A stretch of 21,837 bases of DNA from the NCBI GenBank assembly GCA_002426015.1, contig DINS01000031.1:120374-142210 (forward strand), given 5' to 3'. Shown in pieces: positions 1 through 8,463 of this stretch. The DNA comes from Flavobacteriaceae bacterium UBA5534 (lineage in GTDB: Bacteria; Bacteroidota; Bacteroidia; Flavobacteriales; Flavobacteriaceae). The notes under the pieces were generated by a model. That model was given only the letters and a program-made list of their open reading frames with translations, was not told the DNA's origin and ran no database searches. Both the position numbers and the translations under genes were made by a program. Within the stretch, counting starts at the first letter, position 1, and each line of letters starts with the position of its first letter.

Positions 1-10
1 ATGTATGTAT

Positions 11-1228
11 TCATTCTGAAATAGATTTAGCTGCAATATAAGCTCCTGTCCAAGCATTCTGAAAATTAAAGCCTCCTGTAACTGCATCTACATTAATAAC
101 TTCTCCTGCAAAATACAAATTGTTATGTAACTTACTTTCAAAGGTTTTAAAATTGATTTCTTTTAAATCGATACCACCAGCAGTCACAAATTCTTCTTTA
201 AAGGTGCTTTTTCCGTCTACTTTAAAAACAGCCATGGTAAGTTGTGAAGATAAATCTTCTAATTGGCTTTTATTCAAATCTGCCCAACGTGTGTCTTGAT
301 TCATATTGGACGCTAAAACCAGTTTATGCCACAAGCGTTTTGGCAACTCAAATTGTGTAGATTTATAAACTGTTTTCTTTGCTAACTCGTGCTTTAATTC
401 TTTTAACATATCTAAACAATCTTCAAACGATTGTCTGATAAAATTAACTTCAATCTGAAATTTATAATGGTGTTTTGCCAATTCAATAGCGCCAAAAGCA
501 GACAGTTTTAAAATTGAAGGCGCACTCATTCCAACATGAGTTATTAGCAAAGGTCCTTCAGAAACCAAATCAGTTCCTAACACTTTAACCTCAACATTTT
601 GTGCTACAACTCCAGGAATATCTTTAATGCGCTCGTCTTTTATATCAAACGTAAACAGCGATGGAACAGGTTGCGAAATGGTATGACCTAAATCTTCAAG
701 AAGACTCCATATTTTTGGGTTGCTTCCTGCAGCTATGAGTAGTTTTTCACATGTGTAAATGCTGTCTTTGGTTGAAATTTCAAAACCTCTCGACGGTGTT
801 CGAGGTGACATACTTGTAACACTTTGATTATACAACACCTCAACTTTGTGTTTTTTGGCTTCGTTTAAAAAACAATCGATAATCGTTTTTGATGAATCTG
901 TGATTGGAAACATACGTCCATCGTCTTCAATTTTGAGTTCGACACCTCGTTTTTGAAACCAATCAATAGTATCTCCTGTCATGAATTGATGAAAAGGTCC
1001 CAGCAATTCTTTTTCACCTCTTGGATAATTAAGCACTAATTCCGAAGGTACAAACTCCGCATGAGTTACATTACATCGACCTCCTCCAGAAATTCTAACT
1101 TTTTGTAAGCCTTCTTTTCCACGCTCAAGAATAACGACTTTTAACTTCGGGTTTTGTTCAGCAATATTTATGGCTGCAAAAAAACCTGCTGCTCCACCTC
1201 CAACAATGATGACGTCTTTTTTTATCAT
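11..1228 (-). CDS. HI0933/YhiN-family FAD-dependent oxidoreductase (flavoprotein)
   Basis: Predicted cytoplasmic flavoprotein of 405 residues, the usual length for the HI0933-like (YhiN, 'aminoacetone oxidase family') group. An FAD-binding Rossmann motif GGGAAGFFAA lies at residues 10-19, followed by the family signature SGGGRCNVTHAE near residues 47-58. The C-terminal part has the second flavin-contact block typical of the family, AGGIDLKEI and then NLYFAGEVINVDAVTGGFNF. There is no signal peptide. The substrate is unknown; family names based on aminoacetone oxidation are weakly supported. It is the last gene of a three-gene minus-strand unit, its ATG overlapping the stop of the upstream phosphodiesterase gene by 4 nt (ATGA), which suggests translational coupling. 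The stop codon is at 11-13, so the gene is complete. The family call is firm; the cellular role is not. Confidence 0.9.
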   Translation of the reverse strand: MIKKDVIIVGGGAAGFFAAINIAEQNPKLKVVILERGKEGLQKVRISGGGRCNVTHAEFVPSELVLNYPRGEKELLGPFHQFMTGDTIDWFQKRGVELKIEDDGRMFPITDSSKTIIDCFLNEAKKHKVEVLYNQSVTSMSPRTPSRGFEISTKDSIYTCEKLLIAAGSNPKIWSLLEDLGHTISQPVPSLFTFDIKDERIKDIPGVVAQNVEVKVLGTDLVSEGPLLITHVGMSAPSILKLSAFGAIELAKHHYKFQIEVNFIRQSFEDCLDMLKELKHELAKKTVYKSTQFELPKRLWHKLVLASNMNQDTRWADLNKSQLEDLSSQLTMAVFKVDGKSTFKEEFVTAGGIDLKEINFKTFESKLHNNLYFAGEVINVDAVTGGFNFQNAWTGAYIAAKSISE

Positions 1229-1914
1229 AATCTATCAGGTACATCAGAAATTATTCCGTCAACTTTATAGTTTTTCATTCTTTTAATAGTATCGTCATCA
1301 TTAACTGTCCAAGTATATACTTTATAGCCTTTTGTTTGTGCTCTGTTTACATTTTCGGAAGTTAACAAGGCATAATTGGGATGAATTGCAACTGCATTTA
1401 TGGTTTGAGCAAATTCAATAGCTTCATCTACACTTGCTTTAGATAACACTCCTAGTGGAATTTGTTTATCAATTTTAAATACGTCTTCAAGCTCATGATG
1501 CTGAAAGCTAGACACTATAAAATCTTGATAGCTCCATCCTTTTGTTTTTATATATTTCTGAACTATTTCGCATGCTTTTGAAGCTGTATTTTTTCCTTTT
1601 AATTCGATATTTAAAAGGCATTTTTTGTCAATAATATCCAAGATTTCTTCTAAAGTAGGAATAGTGAATTGATTATTTATTTTGAGTTGTTTCAGTTCAG
1701 ATAATGATAATTTACTAACTTCTCCTGTTCCATTAGTTATTCTATCTAACGTAAAATCATGAAAAACAACCAATTCACCAGAAGCGCATAAATGTACATC
1801 AAGCTCAATGCCATCAACTCCAAAATCTAATGCTTTTTGAATAGATTCAATAGTGTTTTCGGCAATGTATCCTTTTGCACCTCGATGTCCTATTTTTAAA
1901 CATGAGTGCTTCAT
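1225..1914 (-). CDS. Glycerophosphodiester phosphodiesterase (GDPD family, cytoplasmic type)
   Basis: Likely hydrolyses glycerophosphodiesters, products of phospholipid turnover, to sn-glycerol-3-phosphate and an alcohol. The GDPD TIM-barrel signatures are clear: HRGAKGYIAENTIES near residues 10-24 (catalytic His of the HRG motif and the E-N-T motif), GIELDVHL near 36-43 (metal-binding E-x-D), and VVFHDFTLDR near 49-58 (second catalytic His). The C-terminal VYTWTVNDDDTIKRM and VDGIISDVPD blocks are also typical. At 229 residues with no signal peptide it resembles the short cytoplasmic UgpQ-like enzymes rather than periplasmic GlpQ. It overlaps both neighbours by 4 nt: the thioesterase gene upstream and the flavoprotein gene downstream. 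Substrate range cannot be read from the sequence. Confidence 0.9.
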   Translation of the reverse strand: MKHSCLKIGHRGAKGYIAENTIESIQKALDFGVDGIELDVHLCASGELVVFHDFTLDRITNGTGEVSKLSLSELKQLKINNQFTIPTLEEILDIIDKKCLLNIELKGKNTASKACEIVQKYIKTKGWSYQDFIVSSFQHHELEDVFKIDKQIPLGVLSKASVDEAIEFAQTINAVAIHPNYALLTSENVNRAQTKGYKVYTWTVNDDDTIKRMKNYKVDGIISDVPDRL

Positions 1915-2783
1915 CCTTTTGGTCGCATTAAGCCTTCTTGAGCTACAGAAGCAATAAGTTTTCCATCTCTTGAAAATATATTTCCTTTAGCAAACCCTCT
2001 TGCGTTAGACGTGTTTGGAGATTCTATAGAATACAGCAACCAATCATCAAAATCGAAGTCCCTAAAATACCACATAGAGTGGTCTAAACTTGCTGTTTGG
2101 GTATTTCCCCAATGTGCTTTACTAGCATGACGATTCATGGCTGCAGCCAAAATATTATAATCGGAAATATAAGTGAGTATTTGCTGTTTTGAGGCGAAAT
2201 CTAAATTTGAAACATCACCTTTTAACTTAAACCATACGTTTGTAAAAGGTGGTAGATCTTCTTTATTAAATGGGTTTACAACCTCTACAGGTTTAAACTC
2301 TACAGGTCGCTCAATCTCCATAAACCCTTTAGTTCTTGGTGGAATCGCTTCGCCAAATTGATGTAACATATCTGTCCAACTTAACAATTCTTCAGGTTGT
2401 TTTATGCTTTTTGGCATTTCAATTTGATGGTTATAACCTTCTTCTTTTTTATGAAAAGAGGCAGACAAAATAAAAATTGTTATTTCTCCTTGATGTGCAG
2501 TTACACGACGAACCGAAAAACTTCCTCCATCTCTTACAATGCTCACATTATAAGTAATAGGAATCTCTAAATTTCCTGCTTCTAGAAAATAGGAATGCAT
2601 CGAATGCAAAACACGATTGTTGGTAATTGTCCTGCATGCTGCATTAATGGCCTGTGCTAACACCTGACCACCAAACACATTTGGGCTACCAACAGTTTTG
2701 CTTATTCCATTAAATTCGTTCTCACCTATTTTATCTAACGTAAGAAGATTTAATAGGTCGTTAATTGTCGTCATGTTTTTCAC
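1911..2783 (-). CDS. tesB: Acyl-CoA thioesterase II (TesB-type double hotdog)
   Basis: Hydrolyses acyl-CoA to free fatty acid and CoA in the cytoplasm. The protein is about 290 residues, matching TesB. The N-terminal hotdog has FGGQVLAQAINAA near residues 37-49 and VLHSMHSYFLEAG; the C-terminal hotdog has SLDHSMWYFRDFDFDDWLLY with the Asp expected in the TesB active site, then SPNTSNARGFAKG and SVAQEGLMRP with the expected Thr/Ser and Gln. The longest frame begins with GTG at 2783, but an in-frame ATG at 2774 (MTTINDLL) is the more likely start: a TAnnTTTG-type -7 box at 2795-2802 would leave only about 5 nt of leader ahead of the GTG. The gene heads a three-gene unit with the phosphodiesterase and flavoprotein (4-nt overlaps), perhaps linked to lipid turnover, which is inference. 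Confidence 0.92.
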   Translation of the reverse strand: MKNMTTINDLLNLLTLDKIGENEFNGISKTVGSPNVFGGQVLAQAINAACRTITNNRVLHSMHSYFLEAGNLEIPITYNVSIVRDGGSFSVRRVTAHQGEITIFILSASFHKKEEGYNHQIEMPKSIKQPEELLSWTDMLHQFGEAIPPRTKGFMEIERPVEFKPVEVVNPFNKEDLPPFTNVWFKLKGDVSNLDFASKQQILTYISDYNILAAAMNRHASKAHWGNTQTASLDHSMWYFRDFDFDDWLLYSIESPNTSNARGFAKGNIFSRDGKLIASVAQEGLMRPKG

Positions 2784-2794
2784 TTTTATAATTT

Positions 2795-2802
2795 CAAAAC
2801 TA
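2795..2802 (-). promoter_or_regulatory. Candidate -7 promoter box for the tesB unit
   Basis: On the minus strand this reads TAGTTTTG, a match to the Bacteroidota -7 consensus TAnnTTTG, ending 20 nt before the ATG at 2774. No convincing -33 TTG was found at the usual spacing. The match is short in an AT-rich region, so chance is possible. Confidence 0.35.
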
Positions 2803-2864
2803 TTAAAATCATTGGTTGCTTTCTACTTATTTTATAAATAGTTTAAGATTTTAAATTTCAAATT

Positions 2865-2885
2865 CAGTATTAAAGTCGTTATATT
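2865..2885. promoter_or_regulatory. Intergenic block shared with the 8.5-kb divergent region (copy 1)
   Basis: Contains CAGTATTAAA followed by AGTCGTTATATT, in the divergent gap between tesB and the lipoprotein gene. Nearly the same block, with two extra bases in the middle, occurs at 8505-8527 in the other divergent gap of this window. It ends 20 nt before the plus-strand ATG at 2906. It could be an operator or a non-standard promoter; the sequence does not say which. Confidence 0.3.
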
Positions 2886-2905
2886 GGTTTTTAACCTAAA
2901 ATTTT

Positions 2906-3715
2906 ATGATGTTTCAAATTCAACAATTCATTTTTATCACTCTATTTTTATCTTCTTGCGATACAGGAAAATTGACTGTAATTGCAGATTTACCGTCAAC
3001 CCTAAAAGAAGTTTCAGCGACTGAAACAATACCTAATTCTGATTTGATTTGGGTTATTGAAGATGCAGGAAACAAAAACAATATTTATGGTTTAAATACT
3101 CAAGGGAAAATTATAAAAGATATTGATGTTAGCAATGCAAGCAATATAGATTGGGAAGATTTAACTTCAGATGATTTAGGCAATTTATATATTGGTGATT
3201 TTGGTAACAACAGCAAAAACAGAGATGATTTTACTATTTACAAGATTGCTAATCCTGATACAGATAAAGCTAGTGTAACTGCTGAAAAAATAAACTTTTT
3301 GCTTCCAAAAGATATGAAATCAGAAGATTTTGAAGCTTTTTTCCTTTTTGAAGGATATTTCTATGTTTTTAGCAAAGAGAATAAAACCAGTAAACTTATT
3401 AAAGTCCCTAACCAAATTGGCAAGCATACAGCAGAATTGGTTACTGACTTTAATCTAGCAGGAAAGCATCACAAAATAACCTCTGCTGATGTGAGTGATG
3501 ATGGAAAAACTATAGTGCTATTAAACCACGATAAACTTTGGAAAATAACCAATTTTAAAAGTGACAATTTTTTTAAAGGCACTATTAAAGAATTGAAATT
3601 TGATCACGATTCTCAAAAAGAAGGCATTTGTTTTAAGGATAATTCAACTGTTTTAATCACTGACGAAAGTGATAGTAAGTTGGGAAGTAATATTTATAGT
3701 TTTAAATTGAATTAA
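2906..3715 (+). CDS. Putative beta-propeller lipoprotein of unknown function
   Basis: A 269-residue protein with a hydrophobic leader and lipobox FLSSC (Cys18), so it is predicted to be lipid-anchored. The residues after the cysteine, DTGK, lack a K-(D/E)2 export signal, so a periplasm-facing anchor is more likely than surface display. The mature part has repeated short beta-strand units with aspartate/glycine turns, such as SDLIWVIEDAGN near residues 46-57, WEDLTSDDLGNLYIGDFGNN near 87-106, SEDFEAFFLFEGYFYVF near 138-154, ITSADVSDDGKTIVLLNHD near 196-214 and KEGICF near 238-243. This looks like a propeller related to SdiA-regulated or phytase-like/esterase-like proteins, but I do not recognise a specific family and no enzymatic motif is evident. 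It stands alone on the plus strand, divergent from tesB and convergent with the phosphoesterase-barrel gene, sharing TTAA at 3712-3715. Confidence 0.75.
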   Translation: MMFQIQQFIFITLFLSSCDTGKLTVIADLPSTLKEVSATETIPNSDLIWVIEDAGNKNNIYGLNTQGKIIKDIDVSNASNIDWEDLTSDDLGNLYIGDFGNNSKNRDDFTIYKIANPDTDKASVTAEKINFLLPKDMKSEDFEAFFLFEGYFYVFSKENKTSKLIKVPNQIGKHTAELVTDFNLAGKHHKITSADVSDDGKTIVLLNHDKLWKITNFKSDNFFKGTIKELKFDHDSQKEGICFKDNSTVLITDESDSKLGSNIYSFKLN

Positions 3716-6700
3716 AAATTCAATCCAAAGCCAAACGAAAACCTCAAACCTTCTGTACTATTGAAAAAATTAAATGTTCCTGATAAACTCTCGGCTGCAG
3801 TAACCCAAAATCCGCCACCATAATCGTTATGCCATTTTTCAGAATCTTCACCTTTTAACCATACTCTACCAACGTCTGCTCCACCAAAAATTCCAATTTG
3901 CAACGGTAAAATATTGGTTTTAAAAGACGGAAAACTATATCTCACATCGGCACTTCCTACCAATGCGTTTTTACCTGTAAAACGCTCGGTTCTAAAACCT
4001 CTCAATCCATTATTGCCTCCAATATTTGATGCTTGGTAAAACACCAACTCATCACCAATTCGTATTTGAGTTCTCAAATCGGTTTTGAGTGCCAACTTTC
4101 TATCTTTAGACAGCGCATTATAAAAGCCTAAATCTGAATTAATAAACCCATACGTATTTTTTGTGTCTTTGAATTCTGTTTTTCCACCAATGTTTAGCAT
4201 AAAAGTCATACCTCGCGAAGGGTTGATGGCATTGTCAAAACTCTTATAGTTATACTCGGCTTCTAACCCTCCAAAAAAACGTCGTTTGTAAAAATCGGTA
4301 TTGATTGTTGGAGCAAATTCTGATATAAATCGATCTTCAGTTTCTTCAATTTCAATACCTTCAAAAATCGTTCTAAATCCATAGTCACTACCAAAACTTC
4401 CTTTTTTTATGATTCCGATTTTGGCAGCGTAAATTCCTGTTTTAACCCTATTATAATCTAAATCTAACTCGTCATCATTATTTACAGTTTCATTACCATA
4501 GCCAAAAAAGTTGTTTGTAAAATTTTCAGAGGTAAATGTACCAGCGACGTGTAAATTCCAATCTTGAAAAATATTAGCAAATTCACCATCATAATTGAGC
4601 GCAAACCCATTTGTTGCAAAAAAATAACCTCCTTTAAAACGATGTTCTTGCGAAAATGGATTGCGTTGAAACCCCTTGACCGTCTTAATAAATGACACTC
4701 CCAATTGAAAACCATCATCTGGATTATAACCCATGTTTGGTGTAATAGTTGATGTTTTGACAATATTTTTATTGAAATCGAAAAGGTTTAGATTATACAC
4801 ATCAGTGAACTTGATTTGTGCTCCTTTATTTTCTTGAACTGTATTCTTCTTGGATTTATGGTCATAGACTTTTATACGTCGCCCACTTTTAATGATGTAC
4901 GTATCATTTTCTTGTCCGCCAATTAGTCGTGTATAAATTAGATTATCGGCTTTACCAGTTACTTCAAAAACATCTTTATCATCGAGACCATAAATCCAGA
5001 TTTCTTTGGTGATATCTCGATTAAATGTTTTATCGACCAAAACTTCGCCTTTTTCACCATCAATAATCCTAGAAATTTTAATATGAGTTTCATTATAGCC
5101 AGTTCGTGTCACTTCAATATAATCATCTTTATCAGTACCTGTAAGGATTACTAATTCGTTCAAATAGTTATAATAGCGGTTAGCAATATCTTGTAGATTA
5201 CCCCTTCTTCCTTTGAGTTTCTTTTTGATGTCTTCTAAGGTTTCGTCTTGAACGGTTTCTGGTACTCTAGAAAATGCCAAATCAATAACTTCATCTGTAA
5301 CGTGTTCTTGTAAAAACTTGGCTTGTTCAATCCATTTTTCCTTATCCGCTTTTTGGATTAAGACTCTGTCGAGTTTAATTCCTGCACTATTCATCCACTC
5401 AATATCTTTTAGCTCTTCATCATATACTTGGAGTTGTTTTGTAGAACCAGAAATAATTTTCATGACATCTAACAAAGTACCATCAAAATTTGAAAATACT
5501 TGATCTCTATCTCTGGGAATAGGTCTAAAATATTTATCGCCATTTTCCATGTCAAATTGCGCCCAACGCCATTGGTCTTGATGTCTATCCCAATCGCCAA
5601 TAAGCATATCAAAAAGACGAGCTCTTACAAATGCGTTTTCATCAATTTTATACTTTTCGTCTTCACGTACTTTTTCAATTATATCGTGTGTGCTTTCAAT
5701 ATCATCAGCATAACCAAAGTTTCGTTCGTCTGTATAATTTTCTTCCGGACGTTCTTCAATCATATATAATTCGTCACCATATTCTTGGTTATATTCGCCC
5801 AAAGTCTTATGCTTTGGAATGTAATATAATTTTGGATTGGTGTGATATATTTCTGCTGCGTTAGACAAGTCTGGAACTACTGCAAAAGCATAAGGATGTG
5901 CAGCCGTGTAGAAATCTAAAATAAGACCTTCTATTGCCGTTTTTTCAAATTCATCTTGTATATAAGTGTCTTTAAAAAGTACAGCCTGTAAATATTGTGT
6001 GGCACTTTTACGAAGTGCTCTCATATTTAACTCTCTTCCATCTTTAGTTTTTAATCGCAACGAACGAGTTTGATGCCCTCCACCTTTACGAACAACTTCC
6101 AATCCACCATAAAGCGTATCGAGAGTTGCCACTTTAGCTTTAATTTTTGTACTATAAACATCTCTGTAATGATCTCCCCAAACTGATTCAAAAAAACCTG
6201 TTTTATCAGTTTCTTCCTTGGTGTAAATTGACACTTCTACTTCTTGGGGAAAGCTATTTGGAAACTTTGATGTGTCGTATGTTTTTTTGGGCTTAAAAAC
6301 TTCCTTTTGAAATAATACTTTTGCCTTTCCGTTTTCGATACCATGAATTTTTACCCAACTGCTACCATCTTTAAAAATAACAAATTCGGCAAATCCTTGT
6401 TTACCGTATGAAAACAATCCGTTTTTACCCAAATTAGCTGCCGATTCTTTTGATCCAGAACCAGAAACTATTTGTTTTATAGATTCGTTTTCTATGTACT
6501 GTAATGAGTGCTCGTGGCCAGAAACAAAAACCACATTATCTGCTCCTAAAGTAATGGTCTCCAATCGGCTCATTAACTTATGGTATCGTTCATTGTATCT
6601 GTCTTGAATAGACACACCTCCTTGTGTTCTTATTTGAGTTAGCAAAGACGCAAAAACTGGAACAGGAATTTTATTTTGTGTTGGATATAAATGTTTTTCT

Positions 6701-7419
6701 GCTGCAAAATAACCTCCATGAATACCATTGGTGTACATTGGGTGATGCATCGCAAATACCACTGTTTTATTTTGGGCTTTTTTAAGCTCGCCTTCTATTT
6801 CTTCAAATAAACGTTCTCTAGTTTTTATTTCGCATTCATCATTAATTGTTGGATTATGATTCCAGTTTTCTAAATACCATTGTGTATCAATTATTATGAG
6901 TTGGATTGTTTCGCTTACATCTACACTTTCAAGTGGGCAACCATCTTCTGGTAGAAATGTATTTTTTCCCAAAGCGTCTTCAATAAATTTCTCTTGTCTT
7001 TTTAATCCTTTTAATCCGTTTGAATACCAATCGTGATTACCAGGGATAAATATGGTTTTTCCTTTAAATTCTTTTACTGCATTGATTTGAGCATTTAAAT
7101 CATTTTCAGCACTTTCCCTGCCTTTCTCATCTTTATCTGGCAGTCCTGAAGGATAGATATTATCTCCCAAAAACAGGGTGTAATCTCCCTTTGTTTTTTT
7201 ATCAGAAATATATTCTTGAAATGCTTTTAACCCTTCTGAAAGTCCACCTTGAGGCGACAATCCTGCATCACCAACAAGATAAAATGTTTTATCTATGTCT
7301 TTATCTGGAAACTGATTTTGATGCGCTTCATCATTGACATATTGTGCTTCATAAGTTGCACAAGCATTAAAAAAAATTGTAATTATAAAGAGTGTGAGTG
7401 TTCTTATTCGAAATGTCAT
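3712..7419 (-). CDS. Outer-membrane lipoprotein: metallophosphoesterase + kinase-like middle region + BamA/TamA-type beta-barrel
   Basis: A 1235-residue envelope protein. Residues 1-20 are a leader ending in lipobox FFNAC (Cys20). Residues 45-310 are a calcineurin-type metallophosphoesterase with all metal motifs: GDAG (D51), GDN (85-87), GNHD (127-130), HHP (225-227) and GHEH (301-304). Residues about 440-760 have no standard label; I see a glycine-rich KGGGHQTRSLRLK (445-457), GDWDRHQDQW (608-617) and FRPIPRDRDQVF (631-642), resembling the loops of FAM20C/CotH-like atypical kinases (inference). Residues about 890-1235 form a D15/BamA-type barrel: the LRGF motif of the L6 loop is at 1139-1142 and the chain ends in a terminal Phe (FGFGLNF). 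The phosphatase would sit at the membrane surface on a barrel anchor. It follows msrA by 33 nt and converges with the 2906 gene. Substrate unknown. Confidence 0.85.
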   Translation of the reverse strand: MTFRIRTLTLFIITIFFNACATYEAQYVNDEAHQNQFPDKDIDKTFYLVGDAGLSPQGGLSEGLKAFQEYISDKKTKGDYTLFLGDNIYPSGLPDKDEKGRESAENDLNAQINAVKEFKGKTIFIPGNHDWYSNGLKGLKRQEKFIEDALGKNTFLPEDGCPLESVDVSETIQLIIIDTQWYLENWNHNPTINDECEIKTRERLFEEIEGELKKAQNKTVVFAMHHPMYTNGIHGGYFAAEKHLYPTQNKIPVPVFASLLTQIRTQGGVSIQDRYNERYHKLMSRLETITLGADNVVFVSGHEHSLQYIENESIKQIVSGSGSKESAANLGKNGLFSYGKQGFAEFVIFKDGSSWVKIHGIENGKAKVLFQKEVFKPKKTYDTSKFPNSFPQEVEVSIYTKEETDKTGFFESVWGDHYRDVYSTKIKAKVATLDTLYGGLEVVRKGGGHQTRSLRLKTKDGRELNMRALRKSATQYLQAVLFKDTYIQDEFEKTAIEGLILDFYTAAHPYAFAVVPDLSNAAEIYHTNPKLYYIPKHKTLGEYNQEYGDELYMIEERPEENYTDERNFGYADDIESTHDIIEKVREDEKYKIDENAFVRARLFDMLIGDWDRHQDQWRWAQFDMENGDKYFRPIPRDRDQVFSNFDGTLLDVMKIISGSTKQLQVYDEELKDIEWMNSAGIKLDRVLIQKADKEKWIEQAKFLQEHVTDEVIDLAFSRVPETVQDETLEDIKKKLKGRRGNLQDIANRYYNYLNELVILTGTDKDDYIEVTRTGYNETHIKISRIIDGEKGEVLVDKTFNRDITKEIWIYGLDDKDVFEVTGKADNLIYTRLIGGQENDTYIIKSGRRIKVYDHKSKKNTVQENKGAQIKFTDVYNLNLFDFNKNIVKTSTITPNMGYNPDDGFQLGVSFIKTVKGFQRNPFSQEHRFKGGYFFATNGFALNYDGEFANIFQDWNLHVAGTFTSENFTNNFFGYGNETVNNDDELDLDYNRVKTGIYAAKIGIIKKGSFGSDYGFRTIFEGIEIEETEDRFISEFAPTINTDFYKRRFFGGLEAEYNYKSFDNAINPSRGMTFMLNIGGKTEFKDTKNTYGFINSDLGFYNALSKDRKLALKTDLRTQIRIGDELVFYQASNIGGNNGLRGFRTERFTGKNALVGSADVRYSFPSFKTNILPLQIGIFGGADVGRVWLKGEDSEKWHNDYGGGFWVTAAESLSGTFNFFNSTEGLRFSFGFGLNF

Positions 7420-7452
7420 TTAGCTGTTTTTTCTTTTAATAAAGATAATATT

Positions 7453-8001
7453 TTATGAATTATCCTTCAGTTTATCTGCGTGCATTCGTCGTAATTTAGC
7501 CAGTTTTGGTGTTATGACAAAACTACAATAGCCTTGCGATTGATTATTTGCATAGTAGTCTTGGTGATATTCTTCAGCTTCGTAAAATATATTCAGCGGA
7601 CTAATTTCTGTTACTATTGGTTTGTCAAAATATTTTGAAAGATTACCAATAACCTGTTGTGCTATTTCTTTTTGATGGTCATTATGGTAATAAATCACTG
7701 AACGATATTGAGTACCAACATCAGCACCTTGACGATTGAGTGTTGTTGGGTCGTGAGTGGTCATAAAAATGGTGAGCAAATCTTTATATGACATAACATT
7801 GGCATCAAAAGTGACCTGAACCACTTCTGCATGGCCTGTTAAACCAGAGCATATTTCTCTGTAAGTTGGTTTACCAGGTGCATTCCCACCCGAATAACCA
7901 GAAACCACCTTTTCAACCCCTTTTACAGCTTGAAATACTGCTTCAGTGCACCAAAAACAGCCTCCTCCAACAGTCATAAGTTCTATTCTTTTATTTTCCA
8001 T
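7453..8001 (-). CDS. msrA: Peptide-methionine (S)-S-oxide reductase MsrA
   Basis: Reduces the S-epimer of methionine sulfoxide in proteins, using thioredoxin. The 182-residue protein has the catalytic signature GGGCFWCTEAVF (residues 13-24; nucleophilic Cys16), the YSGG block near 36-39, GHAEVVQVTFD near 56-66, and the later FYEAEEYHQDYY segment. A C-terminal cysteine (SQGYCSFVITPK) could act as resolving residue. No signal peptide is present, so it is predicted to be cytoplasmic. It is coupled to msrB: the A of its ATG at 8001 is also the last base of the msrB stop codon (TAATG). The phosphoesterase-barrel gene starts 33 nt after its stop. Confidence 0.96.
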   Translation of the reverse strand: MENKRIELMTVGGGCFWCTEAVFQAVKGVEKVVSGYSGGNAPGKPTYREICSGLTGHAEVVQVTFDANVMSYKDLLTIFMTTHDPTTLNRQGADVGTQYRSVIYYHNDHQKEIAQQVIGNLSKYFDKPIVTEISPLNIFYEAEEYHQDYYANNQSQGYCSFVITPKLAKLRRMHADKLKDNS

Positions 8002-8459
8002 TATTTAGACTCCTCTACTTTGTCCATAACCATAGATTCTGAATTTATGCAATAACGCAATCCGCTAGGTTCGGGTCCATCAGGAAATACATGACCTAAA
8101 TGTGCATTACACGTATTACACATTACCTCAACTCTTACCATGCCAAAACTTGAATCTTTTTCATACTTAATGGCATTGGTTTTTATAGGCTGTGTAAAAC
8201 TTGGCCATCCTGATTTTGATTCAAACTTTATGGTCGAGTCAAACAAAGGTGTGTTACAGCATACACAGTTATATTGACCTTGGTCATAAACACTACATAA
8301 GGCTCCTGTACCAGGAGCTTCAGTTCCTTTTTTACGTGTTATCCTAAATTGTTCAGAGGTTAGAAGTTGTTTCCATTCGGCTTCGGTTTTTTCAACTCGT
8401 TTGTCTGGTTTTGGGTTTCCATTTACTGCATAGGCAATAACATCTTTCCATGTAAGCAT
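8001..8459 (-). CDS. msrB: Peptide-methionine (R)-S-oxide reductase MsrB
   Basis: Reduces the R-epimer of methionine sulfoxide in proteins. The 152-residue protein carries the zinc-binding pairs C65/C68 (in YNCVCCNTPLF) and C114/C117 (in VMCNTCNAHLGHVF), and the catalytic cysteine C137 in LRYCINS. The substrate-pocket block SGWPSF lies at 83-88. Another cysteine, C55 in GALCSVYDQG, may act as resolving residue, which is inference. There is no signal peptide. The ATG at 8459 is supported by an unusually strong Shine-Dalgarno sequence for this group, AAAGGAAGGAA. It heads a unit with msrA (1-nt overlap) and possibly the downstream phosphoesterase-barrel gene. Confidence 0.96.
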   Translation of the reverse strand: MLTWKDVIAYAVNGNPKPDKRVEKTEAEWKQLLTSEQFRITRKKGTEAPGTGALCSVYDQGQYNCVCCNTPLFDSTIKFESKSGWPSFTQPIKTNAIKYEKDSSFGMVRVEVMCNTCNAHLGHVFPDGPEPSGLRYCINSESMVMDKVEESK

Positions 8460-8463
8460 ATCA

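Noticed and set aside
5318..5864. Cluster of three short plus-strand frames opposite the phosphoesterase-barrel gene, with hydrophobic stretches
   Set aside because: All are antisense to a continuous 1235-codon gene and overlap one another in different frames; the hydrophobic runs come from reverse reading of charged codons.
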